From positions 74,570-138,569 of the forward strand of contig DDLS01000118.1 in the NCBI GenBank assembly GCA_002340255.1: a stretch of 64,000 nucleotides of DNA, read 5' to 3'. Source of the DNA: Cyanobacteria bacterium UBA2566 (GTDB taxonomy: Bacteria > Cyanobacteriota > Cyanobacteriia > Cyanobacteriales > Desertifilaceae). Positions 8,732 through 16,999 of the stretch are shown here, piece after piece. The notes beneath the pieces were generated by a model. That model had not been told where the DNA came from. It made no database searches and was given only the letters and a program-made list of their open reading frames with translations. Each line of letters starts with the position of its first letter. Positions within the stretch are counted from its first letter, which is position 1. A program made the position numbers and the translations under genes.

Positions 8732-9541
8732 ATGCCCTACAGCCTTGTTCTCAACCTTGTTCCCCTCTCCCCCATTCCCCTCGGATACCTGAGCGGACGG
8801 CATCTGCACGCCCTCTTTCTCAACCTTGTTAGCTCCGTCGATCGCACCCTTGGCGATCGCCTCCACAACTCCCAAGCCGACAAAGCCTTCACCCTCTCCC
8901 CCCTGCAAACCCGTCGCCACTTCAAAACACTATGCTGCGAACATCAACACGCCATCCCTGCTGAAACTGCCTGCTGGTGGCGGATCTCCCTGCTCGATGA
9001 CGCGCTCTTCGGAGAACTCACCCAACTGTGGCTCCATCTCAACCCCGATAAACCTTGGCATTTAGGCCCTGCCGAGCTCACAATTACCAGTATCCTCGCC
9101 TCTCCCCAGTCTACCCATCCTTGGGCGAACTCCTGTCCTTACGCCCAACTCTATGAGGAAGCTTCAGAGTGCGATCGCACCTTTCGCTTCTGCATTGCTA
9201 CCCCCATGGCCTTCCGCCAAGGCAAATACGATACGGCGCTGCCGAGTGGCGATCGCGTATTTGCCAGTCTGCGCCAACGGTGGAACAGATATAGCGGTAT
9301 TGAGATGCCCGAACTGGCTCTAGACACCGTATTTCCCAGTTTTTTCCATATCGAAACGGCGATCGTTGCCGATAAACGCAGTAAATTTATCGGCTCTATC
9401 GGCGAAATTACCTTCCGACTTCTCGGCGATGCCACCCCTACCACCCTCAAACACCTCAACACTCTCGCTAACTATGCCCTCTACTGCGGAATTGGACGCA
9501 AAACCACCATGGGAATGGGAATGGCGAGAAGAATCAACTAA
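8732..9541 (+). CDS. cas6: CRISPR repeat-processing endoribonuclease Cas6
   Basis: Cas6 cuts the pre-crRNA at the base of the repeat hairpin. The 269-residue protein has the two-ferredoxin-fold layout. A histidine-rich N-terminal segment (GRHLHALFL, near residues 22-30) supplies a candidate catalytic His. The glycine-rich C-terminal loop GIGRKTTMGMGMARR is the family hallmark. With the repeats of this array, cleavage would leave the 8-nt 5' handle AUUGAAAC. The gene is preceded by the TTTTGAA tract and has no clear Shine-Dalgarno sequence. Codon use resembles cas4, cas1 and cas2. Confidence 0.9.
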   Translation: MPYSLVLNLVPLSPIPLGYLSGRHLHALFLNLVSSVDRTLGDRLHNSQADKAFTLSPLQTRRHFKTLCCEHQHAIPAETACWWRISLLDDALFGELTQLWLHLNPDKPWHLGPAELTITSILASPQSTHPWANSCPYAQLYEEASECDRTFRFCIATPMAFRQGKYDTALPSGDRVFASLRQRWNRYSGIEMPELALDTVFPSFFHIETAIVADKRSKFIGSIGEITFRLLGDATPTTLKHLNTLANYALYCGIGRKTTMGMGMARRIN

Positions 9542-9572
9542 CAATTTCAACTTCGACTTCGCTCAGTTAGCA

Positions 9573-9599
9573 ATTACCCATTACCCATTACCCATCACC
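9573..9599 (+). repeat. Heptamer tandem repeat ATTACCC x3 plus a degenerate copy
   Basis: Three exact ATTACCC units (9573-9593) and one decayed unit abut the cas4 ATG. The tract occupies the place of the ribosome binding site. Confidence 0.85.
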
Positions 9600-10187
9600 A
9601 TGAACACCGAAATTCCCATTTCTGCACTCAATCAATATGCCTATTGTCCCCATCGCTGTTGGCGCATGTTTTGCACTGGAGAATTTGAAGATAATGCCTA
9701 CACCATTGAAGGAACAACCATTCACGATCGCGTCCACACCCTCAGTCAAGAAATGCGCGATGAAACCTGGCAAGTTCGATCTATTTGGCTCAAATCAGAA
9801 CAGTACAACCTGATTGGCAAATCTGATTTAATTGAAGCCCAAAATGGACAACTTTACCCCGTCGAGTATAAGCGAGGAAAAGTTGGAGACTATGAAAACG
9901 ATGCCCTGCAAGTCTGCGCTCAAGCACTCTGCCTCGAAGAAATGACTGGCACTCCAGTCCCTCAAGGCTTTGTCTATTATGCCCAATCTCACCAACGGTA
10001 TCCCATTAGTATTGATGAGAAATTGCGGCAAGGGGCGATCGCCACCATCCAAGCCATTCAACACCTCTTTTCAGGAGACCACATACCCCCACCCAAATAC
10101 AGTCCCAAATGCCGTGGATGTAGCCTCTACACCGCCTGTTTGCCCCAAGCAGTCAAAAAACTCAAAACCTATCAAGAAGCCAGTTAA
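9600..10187 (+). CDS. cas4: CRISPR adaptation exonuclease Cas4
   Basis: Cas4 trims prespacers and helps choose PAM-bearing ends for Cas1-Cas2. The 195-residue protein starts MNTEIPISALNQYAYCPHRC. The four Fe-S cysteines are visible: one in YCPHRC near residue 16 and three in CRGCSLYTAC near the C-terminus. RecB-type nuclease motifs are GTTIHDRVH, GKSDLIE (Asp) and PVEYKRGK (E-x-K). The reading frame stays open upstream into cas6, but homology begins at this ATG, 58 bp after the cas6 stop. Cas4 is a usual member of type I-D loci. Confidence 0.92.
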   Translation: MNTEIPISALNQYAYCPHRCWRMFCTGEFEDNAYTIEGTTIHDRVHTLSQEMRDETWQVRSIWLKSEQYNLIGKSDLIEAQNGQLYPVEYKRGKVGDYENDALQVCAQALCLEEMTGTPVPQGFVYYAQSHQRYPISIDEKLRQGAIATIQAIQHLFSGDHIPPPKYSPKCRGCSLYTACLPQAVKKLKTYQEAS

Positions 10188-10290
10188 TAGGGAATAGGGA
10201 ATAGGCAAACCCCCCCTGTGTCCCCCCAAGGGGGGAAGGCAAGAGGCGATCCCCCTATCTCCCTATCCCCCTATCCCCCCATCTCAAACA
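10188..10290. repeat. cas4-cas1 spacer with TAGGGAA and CCCTATC heptamers and a GC hairpin
   Basis: The gap starts with TAGGGAA units right after the cas4 stop. It then has CCCCCC-AA-GGGGGG (10222-10235), a strong GC hairpin without a T-tract, and ends with several CCCTATC-type heptamers on the same strand. It is repeat-derived filler rather than a gene; the hairpin could attenuate read-through into cas1. Confidence 0.75.
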
Positions 10291-10316
10291 ACCACTAATA
10301 ATACGGAGAAACAACC

Positions 10317-11318
10317 ATGGGAACCCTTTATGTCACCCAAGAAAACGCCTTCATCGGTAAAGTAGATGAACGCATCCACGTCAAAGTTGAAAAACAAAAA
10401 ATTGCCGACGTTCCTCTGATTAAAGTTGACGGAGTAGTGGCCTTTGGAGCAGTCAACTTTTCCCCTGCCTTAGCTGAAGAACTGCTCAACCGTCGCATTC
10501 CCTTTACCTTGCTCTCCCCCACTGGAAAATATCGCGGCTGTTTAGAACCAGAACTGAGGAAAAACATCTTTCTGCGCCAACATCAATGGGGAGCTGATGG
10601 CAACACCTCCCAAGCCATTCATCTGGTGCAAGCCTTTGTGCGGGGAAAACTGAAAAACTACCGCACCACCTTACAGCGCAGAGGGCGACGAGCGGGCATC
10701 GATCTGAGTGAAGAGATCGAACAGTTGAAACGTATTATAGGGGCGATCTCCACCACCGACAGCATCAACTCCCTACGCGGACTCGAAGGAGCCGGAAGTG
10801 CCGCCTACTTCCGGTGCTTCAAACAACTCATCCAAAACCCAGACTTCACCTTCACAACCCGCAACCGCCGTCCTCCCACTGACCCCGTAAACTCCCTTCT
10901 CAGCCTGGGTTACGCCCTCCTGCGCCACGATATTCAAAGCGCCGTCAACATTGTCGGCTTCGACCCCTACCTCGGCTATCTCCACGTCAAACACTATGGT
11001 CGTCCCGCTCTAGCCCTAGACCTCATGGAAGAATTTCGCCCCTTAGTTGTCGATAGCATGGTTCTCGAAGCCCTCAACCGTCAAGTTTTCAGTCCCAGCG
11101 ACTTCACCCAACAACCCATCAGCAAGGAAACCGCCCTCACCCGTGAAGCCATGAAAACCTTCCTCAGCCTGTATAAAGACAAAAAACAATGCTCCTTCAA
11201 GCATCCCGTCATGAAAACCAAATGCACCTACCAAGAAGCCTTTGAAATTCAAGCCCGTCTTCTGGGCAAATACCTCATGGGCGAAACCGAACAATATCCT
11301 CCCCTAGTCCTGCAATAA
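10317..11318 (+). CDS. cas1: CRISPR integrase Cas1
   Basis: Cas1 is the metal-dependent integrase that inserts new spacers at the leader. The 333-residue protein has the catalytic Glu in RGLEGAGSAAYF (near residue 160), the His in YLHVKHYGRPALALD, and the acidic residues of DLMEEFRP. The N-terminal beta domain is typical. It lies 8 bp before cas2 and forms the adaptation unit with cas4 and cas2. It is normal in length, with no fusion partner and no reverse transcriptase. Confidence 0.95.
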   Translation: MGTLYVTQENAFIGKVDERIHVKVEKQKIADVPLIKVDGVVAFGAVNFSPALAEELLNRRIPFTLLSPTGKYRGCLEPELRKNIFLRQHQWGADGNTSQAIHLVQAFVRGKLKNYRTTLQRRGRRAGIDLSEEIEQLKRIIGAISTTDSINSLRGLEGAGSAAYFRCFKQLIQNPDFTFTTRNRRPPTDPVNSLLSLGYALLRHDIQSAVNIVGFDPYLGYLHVKHYGRPALALDLMEEFRPLVVDSMVLEALNRQVFSPSDFTQQPISKETALTREAMKTFLSLYKDKKQCSFKHPVMKTKCTYQEAFEIQARLLGKYLMGETEQYPPLVLQ

Positions 11319-11326
11319 CCCCACCC

Positions 11327-11599
11327 ATGTTCATTGTCATCAGCTACGACATCCCGGAAGACAAGCGCCGCACTCGCATCCACAAGATTCTCAAATCCTA
11401 CGGACAATGGATGCAATATTCGGTCTTCGAGTGCGATCTCAATGCAACTCAGTACGCCAAACTGCGCCAGCGACTAAGCAAAGTCATTAAACCCGACACC
11501 GATAGTATTCGGTTCTACTTCCTCTGCGGTTGTTGCCAAGGTAAAGTAGAACGCATCGGCGGCGAACAACCCCGCGACGAGTCCATCTTTTTCGCCTAA
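11327..11599 (+). CDS. cas2: CRISPR adaptation protein Cas2
   Basis: Cas2 is the ferredoxin-fold dimer that bridges the Cas1 dimers. The 90-residue protein begins MFIVISYDIPEDKRRTRIHK, with the conserved Asp of YDI, and ends with a cysteine-rich strand (FLCGCCQGKV). It follows cas1 by 8 bp. The leader of the CRISPR array begins immediately after its stop codon. Confidence 0.95.
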   Translation: MFIVISYDIPEDKRRTRIHKILKSYGQWMQYSVFECDLNATQYAKLRQRLSKVIKPDTDSIRFYFLCGCCQGKVERIGGEQPRDESIFFA

Positions 11600-11827
11600 A
11601 ATCCGACGCTAGGGGGGTGTGGAAATCGCCCTTGAGTGCAAAATCGCTGTATCGCTCACCCAGTTTGCCTTGCAGCGATTTTTCGTTTCAAGGTAGCGTC
11701 GGACGAGACAGGGCAAGGGTTTCAGCGATTTCCACTTGCATTTTGACCACTAGAGATCTATCATTAGAGGTGTCTGTCGGAAATGTACCTTGAAAACCTA
11801 ATATAGTAAGGGTCTCAGAAGTCAGCG
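11600..11827 (+). promoter_or_regulatory. CRISPR leader
   Basis: This 228-bp non-coding stretch lies between cas2 and the first repeat. The array's decayed repeats are at the far end, so this is the leader side. It contains two perfect inverted repeats whose arms interleave: TCCGACGCTA (11602-11611) with TAGCGTCGGA (11694-11703), and GTGGAAATCGC (11619-11629) with GCGATTTCCAC (11725-11735). A TTGACC at 11743-11748 resembles a -35 box, but I found no well-spaced -10 box. Confidence 0.75.
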
Positions 11828-12618
11828 GTTGAAACCAACATAAATCCCTATGAGGGATTGAAACTTTTTTCTATTCGGAAGACAAAGTTGCCCCCTTCTG
11901 GCGTTGAAACCAACATAAATCCCTATGAGGGATTGAAACCTGTCATGTGTACCTATGCGCCCGGTTCCACTGGCGTTGAAACCAACATAAATCCCTATGA
12001 GGGATTGAAACAAATTCTATCTCAAAATCGAGTAAAAACTTAAGGCGGCGCTCGTTGAAACCAACATAAATCCCTATGAGGGATTGAAACCAACGAAACC
12101 AATGCATTGCTGGTTTTTGTTGAAGCAAGGAGTTGAAACCAACATAAATCCCTATGAGGGATTGAAACATCGCAAAGAGCTATAATATTTTCCAGAGTAT
12201 TAAGTTGAAACCAACATAAATCCCTATGAGGGATTGAAACGCCAATTCTTAATCCCCAAGAGACCAGCTAACTCTGTTGAAACCAACATAAATCCCTATG
12301 AGGGATTGAAACGAATGTCACAATCTCTAATCCTTACAGCCCCCACCACGGGGGGTTGAAACCAACATAAATCCCTATGAGGGATTGAAACAGGCGGTGA
12401 TTGGGGGCGGTTGGTTGCAATAAGAATCAAAATGGTTGAAACCAACATAAATCCCTATGAGGGATTGAAACAAGGTAGCCGACTTCCAAAAGTACCTACC
12501 CTCCGAAGTTGAAACCAACATAAATCCCTATGAGGGATTGAAAAAAGTAAATCCCCTGGTAGAAATCATCGATATGTTCAAGTTGAAACCAACATAAATC
12601 CCTATGAGGGATTGAAAA
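11828..12618 (+). CRISPR. CRISPR array, 11 repeats of 37 bp and 10 spacers
   Basis: Repeats begin at 11828, 11903, 11975, 12054, 12132, 12204, 12276, 12355, 12435, 12508 and 12582. Each starts GTTGAAACCAACATAAATCC and ends TATGAGGGATTGAAAC. AATCCC and GGGATT form the 6-bp stem recognised by Cas6. Spacers are 38, 35, 42, 41, 35, 35, 42, 43, 36 and 37 bp. The first nine repeats are identical. The last two end in A instead of C, which marks the trailer end. Orientation is therefore leader at cas2 and transcription on the + strand, giving crRNAs with an AUUGAAAC handle. The array ends 43 bp before the stop codon of a convergent gene. Confidence 0.98.
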
Positions 12619-12661
12619 AAGATGGGACAAAGATAGAGAAGACAGAAGTGTGATAACCCAC

Positions 12662-14563
12662 TCATTTACTGCTACAACAGCACAAATCGCTGTAAGTTGA
12701 TGGTAAGTGGAGATAAAACTCACTGCCTTGATTTAAGGTTGAATGATAATCCAAAATACCTTGATGTTTATTGACCACAATTTGATAACTGGTTGCCAAG
12801 CCTAACCCTGTCCCTTTACCTACTACTTTAGTGGTAAAAAATGGATCGAAAATTCGTTCTCTAATCCGATCCGGAATCCCCACTCCATTATCTTTGATTG
12901 TCACTTTAATTCCCCCGGATTTTAGGACTTCGGTTCTAATCTCAATTGTGGGTTGTTCCACATCTTTGTCTGACCATTTTCCTTGTTGCATAGCTTCTTC
13001 AATCGCATCAATTGAATTGTTCAAAAGATTAAGAAAAACTTGATTGAGAAGCCCAGGATAGCACTCAATTAAAGGACATTCTTGATAGTCTCGAATCACC
13101 AGGATTTTTTGACTACTTACTTTGGGATTTAAACGGTTCACTAGAATACTTAATGTAAGATCTAAATGCTCATTCAGATTGACCAATTTACGACCTTCTT
13201 CATCTAAACTAGAAAAAGTTCTTAACCCTTTCACTAACTGTCGAACTCGCTCAGTACCTGATTTCATCGAATTCAACAACTTGTGCAAATCTGGCTCTAA
13301 AAAATCCCAATCAATTTCCTCTAGCTTTTGAGTAATTTCTTCAGGAGGATTAGGCGTATAATCTTGATAAGTTTTAACCAATTCTGTTAGATCGTTAAAA
13401 TATTGATGGGCGTAAATCAAATTTCCATGAATGAAATTGACTGGATTGTTGAATTCATGGGCAACTCCAGCGACCAACTGTCCCAAAGAAGACATTTTTT
13501 CCGTTTGAACTAATTGTGCTTGAGTCCATTGCAATTCAGCTAAAGCTACGCTTAACTCATGGGCATTTTTATCTGATTTTTCTTTGGCTTGACGCAGATA
13601 ATTTTGTTCCCAGTTTTGCGCTCGCCAGACAACGAATAGCATCAACAGGACAACGGCAACTATCATAAACGCCAGAATATTTAAAGGTCGCAAATCTTGG
13701 TCAATATTTTGGCGAGGGATAACTAAAGCAACAGAAAAATTGGCTTCTTTTAGGGGTACATAGGCAAGATAGTATTTCCGATCTAACCAATTGACTAAAT
13801 TAATTCCCTGATTCCCATTAACCATTTGTTGTGCTAAGAGCCTTAGTACTGGATCTTTATTTTTGAGTAATGAGGTAGGTTCATTGCTTTCAAATCCAAA
13901 GATTTCCAGATCGCGAGGAACAATGGGAAGCCCCTGAGAATCCAGCATAAATGCATAACTGTTTGGGCCATAGGATAACTGCTCAATGACTTGTGTTAAA
14001 CGTTTTAGGGGGACTGGAGCAGCGATCGCCCCTTGTGGCTGATAATCTAAAGGTTCATCTGGAGCGATCGGAGCAATGACCATAATCTGCAATAACCCTG
14101 TAGAACGGGAAATGAGAGGATCGGAAACATTCACTTTCCCCTGCATGGCTCGCTGGAAATACAGGCGATCTTGAGCCTGATTCGTCTTCCCTTGACTGGT
14201 ATGAAAACGTCCTGTTTTCTCAAAAAAGGCTCCAAGATTAAACGGCTCAATTCTTTCGGCTTCTTGGACTAAATAAGGCTTAATCCGATCCCAATCTAAT
14301 GAGCGAGCCGTGGGACTGTTGGCGATTGTTTCGACTTCTGTCTTGCGCTGACTAATCCATTGATCGACCTCTTGTACCCCATCCTTAACCTCTTTCAGGG
14401 CATGATTCTGAAGTTTCTTGAGCAGAGCATCATAAGCTCTTTGATAAGTGTAGTACCCAATAATAGCGGAACTGGCGATCGTCGCCATGACGATCGCCGA
14501 AATGAAAATACGATGCCTACTGAATGCCGATAATTTGATTGCAGAGCGGATCATAGTGAACAT
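12662..14563 (-). CDS. Membrane sensor histidine kinase with periplasmic dCACHE-like domain
   Basis: The 633-residue protein has a first membrane segment at about 20-38, an extracytoplasmic region of about 255 residues with Cache-type features (FFEKTGRFHTS, DRLYFQRAM, YAFMLDSQGLPI), and a second membrane segment at about 295-314. The HisKA phospho-acceptor is H369 (AGVAHEFNNP). The ATPase boxes are N (LNLLNNSIDA), G1 (DNGVGIPD), F (DPFFTTK) and G2 (GKGTGLGLA). No receiver domain or adjacent response regulator is present, so its partner is unknown. The first ATG (14563) was kept; ATG at 14554 is possible. The gene converges on the CRISPR array, 43 bp away, and is probably not functionally linked to it. 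Confidence 0.88.
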   Translation of the reverse strand: MFTMIRSAIKLSAFSRHRIFISAIVMATIASSAIIGYYTYQRAYDALLKKLQNHALKEVKDGVQEVDQWISQRKTEVETIANSPTARSLDWDRIKPYLVQEAERIEPFNLGAFFEKTGRFHTSQGKTNQAQDRLYFQRAMQGKVNVSDPLISRSTGLLQIMVIAPIAPDEPLDYQPQGAIAAPVPLKRLTQVIEQLSYGPNSYAFMLDSQGLPIVPRDLEIFGFESNEPTSLLKNKDPVLRLLAQQMVNGNQGINLVNWLDRKYYLAYVPLKEANFSVALVIPRQNIDQDLRPLNILAFMIVAVVLLMLFVVWRAQNWEQNYLRQAKEKSDKNAHELSVALAELQWTQAQLVQTEKMSSLGQLVAGVAHEFNNPVNFIHGNLIYAHQYFNDLTELVKTYQDYTPNPPEEITQKLEEIDWDFLEPDLHKLLNSMKSGTERVRQLVKGLRTFSSLDEEGRKLVNLNEHLDLTLSILVNRLNPKVSSQKILVIRDYQECPLIECYPGLLNQVFLNLLNNSIDAIEEAMQQGKWSDKDVEQPTIEIRTEVLKSGGIKVTIKDNGVGIPDRIRERIFDPFFTTKVVGKGTGLGLATSYQIVVNKHQGILDYHSTLNQGSEFYLHLPSTYSDLCCCSSK

Positions 14564-14641
14564 AGAGACAATACTCGGTATCGCTGAGGCGATCGCGAGC
14601 CATAAACATTAACATACTTACCCTAGGAATTCATTTTAGAC

Positions 14642-16132
14642 CTAAAATAGATCCACTTTGAGATTCTCCTGCGCCAACTGAGATTTTAACTGAGCCGCTT
14701 CACCACAACTTTTGGGAGTTGGAAACAACTTACCAGGATTTGCCAAACCGCGGGGATTAAACACACTTCTCACCCATTGCATCGTTTCCAGATCTACGGG
14801 TGTAAACATCTGTTCCATATAACAGAGTTTATCAGCCCCAATACCATGTTCTCCTGAAATACTGCCCCCCACTTGCACGCAGATTTTGAGAATTTCTCCG
14901 CCTAATTTCTCCACCGTTTCTAAAGCTCCAGGGATAGAATTATCGTAGAGCAATAGGGGATGAAGATTTCCATCTCCGGCATGAAATACATTCGCCACCG
15001 GATAGCCATAGATTTCACTCAGTTTCTCAATTTCTCCCAGAACATAGGGCAATTGAGTTCGAGGAATGACCCCATCCTGGACATAATAATCCGGTTTAAT
15101 CTTACCCACCGCCGCAAACGCTGATTTACGACCTTTCCATAATTTTAGACGTTCCTCTGGATCGGTCGCTGTTTTGATCTCTCTGGCTCCATTTTGGCGG
15201 CAAATTTCGGCAATGCGTTTAGCATTTTCTGCCACTTCTACCTCTAACCCATCTACTTCAACTAACAGAATGGCAACCGCATCTCTGGGATAACAATTGC
15301 TGGCCACCACATCTTCAACCGCATTAATACTAAAGTTATCCATCATTTCCATACCAGCCGGAATAATACCGCTACTGACAATATCAGAAACCGCAGCTCC
15401 TGCGGCTTCAATACTGGTAAAATCAGCGAGCAGGACTTGAATGGCTTCGGCTTGCTTAATAATCCGCAATCGAATTTCTGTGGCAATGCCTAGGGTTCCT
15501 TCCGAACCAACAAACAATCCTGTTAGATCATATCCAGGCATTTCGGGTACTTCTCCACCCACATCAACGATAGAACCATCGGGAAGCACCAGTTTTAAGC
15601 CAAGAACGTGGTTGGTGGTGACTCCATATTTGAAACAATGGACTCCTCCTGAGTTTTCCGCTACATTCCCACCAATGGAGCAAATAATTTGACTGGAGGG
15701 ATCGGGGGCATAATAGAACCCGGCACCACTGACTGCTTCGGTTACCCAGTTATTAATGACAGCCGGTTGCACCACCACTTGTTGATTTTCCAGGTCAATA
15801 TCTAGGATATTACGCATAAATGCCGTAGAAATTAAGACTCCATTTTCTACGGGGAGAGCGCCCCCAGAGAGTCCCGTGCCTGCGCCCCGTGCTACCCAGG
15901 GAAGTTGGTAGCGATCGCATAATTTGACGGTTGCTGCCACTTCTTCCGTATCCCGCGGCAGTAATACCAGTTTCGGCCGCACCCGATAACTGGTCAATCC
16001 ATCACATTCATAGGTTAGAAGTTCTTCCTTGCGCTGAATGACGCTTTTACGGCCAAGGACTTGTTCAAAGTCACGAATAATACGTTTCCAATCTGAGTTA
16101 GTGCGGGAGACTTGGGGAGGCGAACTGAGCAT
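14642..16132 (-). CDS. glcD: Glycolate oxidase/dehydrogenase FAD-binding subunit GlcD
   Basis: This FAD-linked oxidase turns glycolate from photorespiration into glyoxylate. The 496-residue protein has the PCMH-type FAD-binding loop RGAGTGLSGG (about residues 82-91) and the C-terminal substrate-side motif HAGDGNLHP with the catalytic histidines. SGEHGIGADK also matches the family. No glcE or glcF lies beside it. Closely related D-lactate dehydrogenases share these motifs, so the substrate is the less certain part of the call. Confidence 0.87.
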   Translation of the reverse strand: MLSSPPQVSRTNSDWKRIIRDFEQVLGRKSVIQRKEELLTYECDGLTSYRVRPKLVLLPRDTEEVAATVKLCDRYQLPWVARGAGTGLSGGALPVENGVLISTAFMRNILDIDLENQQVVVQPAVINNWVTEAVSGAGFYYAPDPSSQIICSIGGNVAENSGGVHCFKYGVTTNHVLGLKLVLPDGSIVDVGGEVPEMPGYDLTGLFVGSEGTLGIATEIRLRIIKQAEAIQVLLADFTSIEAAGAAVSDIVSSGIIPAGMEMMDNFSINAVEDVVASNCYPRDAVAILLVEVDGLEVEVAENAKRIAEICRQNGAREIKTATDPEERLKLWKGRKSAFAAVGKIKPDYYVQDGVIPRTQLPYVLGEIEKLSEIYGYPVANVFHAGDGNLHPLLLYDNSIPGALETVEKLGGEILKICVQVGGSISGEHGIGADKLCYMEQMFTPVDLETMQWVRSVFNPRGLANPGKLFPTPKSCGEAAQLKSQLAQENLKVDLF

Positions 16133-16399
16133 GGAGATCCAGAAAAAAAAGTCACTGTTTCTACTTTAACCAAGATCGAGGAGTTGTTGTTGCCTTAAAA
16201 TAATTCTTTTGGTCTCTCTAGAGACTGTTGTTATTCGTAAAGCGATCGCCCTTTTGTCACGGTTTGAGATGCTGACGTTTCCGCGATCTGCGACAGGGAA
16301 CGGGGAAGAGGGAACAAAGTTAAGTCCTTTATTGATGCACCAGACGCTGCCACTATACTCTATATAGCCTCTATTCCATCGAGGGATTGCCCTCACCCC

Positions 16400-16951
16400 A
16401 TGACCAATGTCACTAAATTAATGATGAATCCTGTTCATAGAGTATGCCAGCAGAGCTATCCGTATTTAGCAAAAAGTGTACTCTCATTAGCTTTATCAGG
16501 CGGTTTAAGCAATTGCACGATGGGCAACACAATTATATCTGATGCCTATGACTCCCCATCTCAGATCGAAGATAGGGGTGACATTATTATGAGTTATGAG
16601 GAAACCGACGACGAAGTATGGGCGAATATCCGCACCGCATTGATTGAGACTGAGTTTTATGACGATCTGGCAAGTGATTTAAACGAAATACTTGTATTTC
16701 CAACAAATATCACTGTTGTTTTCACCACTTGTGATGAAGCGAATGCTTATTACGATCCAAATGCAGTGACCATTACGATATGTTATGAGTTGATCGATGA
16801 ATTTCTATCAATTTTCACAGAAAATAGTGAAACTGAAGAGGATTTTGCAGATGCAGTTATTGATGCGAGTTTATTTACCTTAGGCAATAGGCAATTACAA
16901 GACTATCCCATTCCCGACATTCTTCACACTGTGCATCACATTGGCAAATAG
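16400..16951 (+). CDS. DUF4344-like putative metallopeptidase, truncated
   Basis: The 183-residue ORF resembles the N-terminal half of DUF4344 putative metallopeptidases: FPTNITVVFTTCDEANAYYD and ITICYELIDEF are the recognisable segments. In the family an HExxH zinc motif is expected soon after a D-A-V-x-x-A-S-L-F-like stretch. Here that stretch (DAVIDASLF) is followed by GNRQLQDYPIP and a stop 31 residues later, with no HExxH. An N-terminal hydrophobic segment ending in SNC (near residue 39) could be a weak lipoprotein signal. The protein is thus likely inactive as a peptidase or a decayed gene. It lies 48 bp before an ABC transporter gene but need not be functionally linked to it. Confidence 0.5.
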   Translation: MTNVTKLMMNPVHRVCQQSYPYLAKSVLSLALSGGLSNCTMGNTIISDAYDSPSQIEDRGDIIMSYEETDDEVWANIRTALIETEFYDDLASDLNEILVFPTNITVVFTTCDEANAYYDPNAVTITICYELIDEFLSIFTENSETEEDFADAVIDASLFTLGNRQLQDYPIPDILHTVHHIGK

Positions 16952-16999
16952 CCCTTAATCGAGTATACTGCCAAAAGCCAGCCAAATTATGCATATTTC

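Noticed and set aside
10222..10235. CCCCCC-AA-GGGGGG as a terminator of cas4
   Set aside because: It has no T-tract after the stem, and cas1 follows on the same strand; it may only slow read-through.
11743..11764. TTGACC plus TATCAT as the CRISPR leader promoter
   Set aside because: The spacing of 10 bp is too short for a sigma-70-type promoter.
11822..12170. Open frames on both strands across the CRISPR repeats
   Set aside because: The repeated SIPHRDLCWFQ-like peptide on the minus strand is a translation of the repeat itself.
16166..16396. 76-codon open frame on the - strand in the glcD to DUF4344 gap
   Set aside because: No recognisable motif, unusual composition and no start signal; the gap more likely holds promoters.
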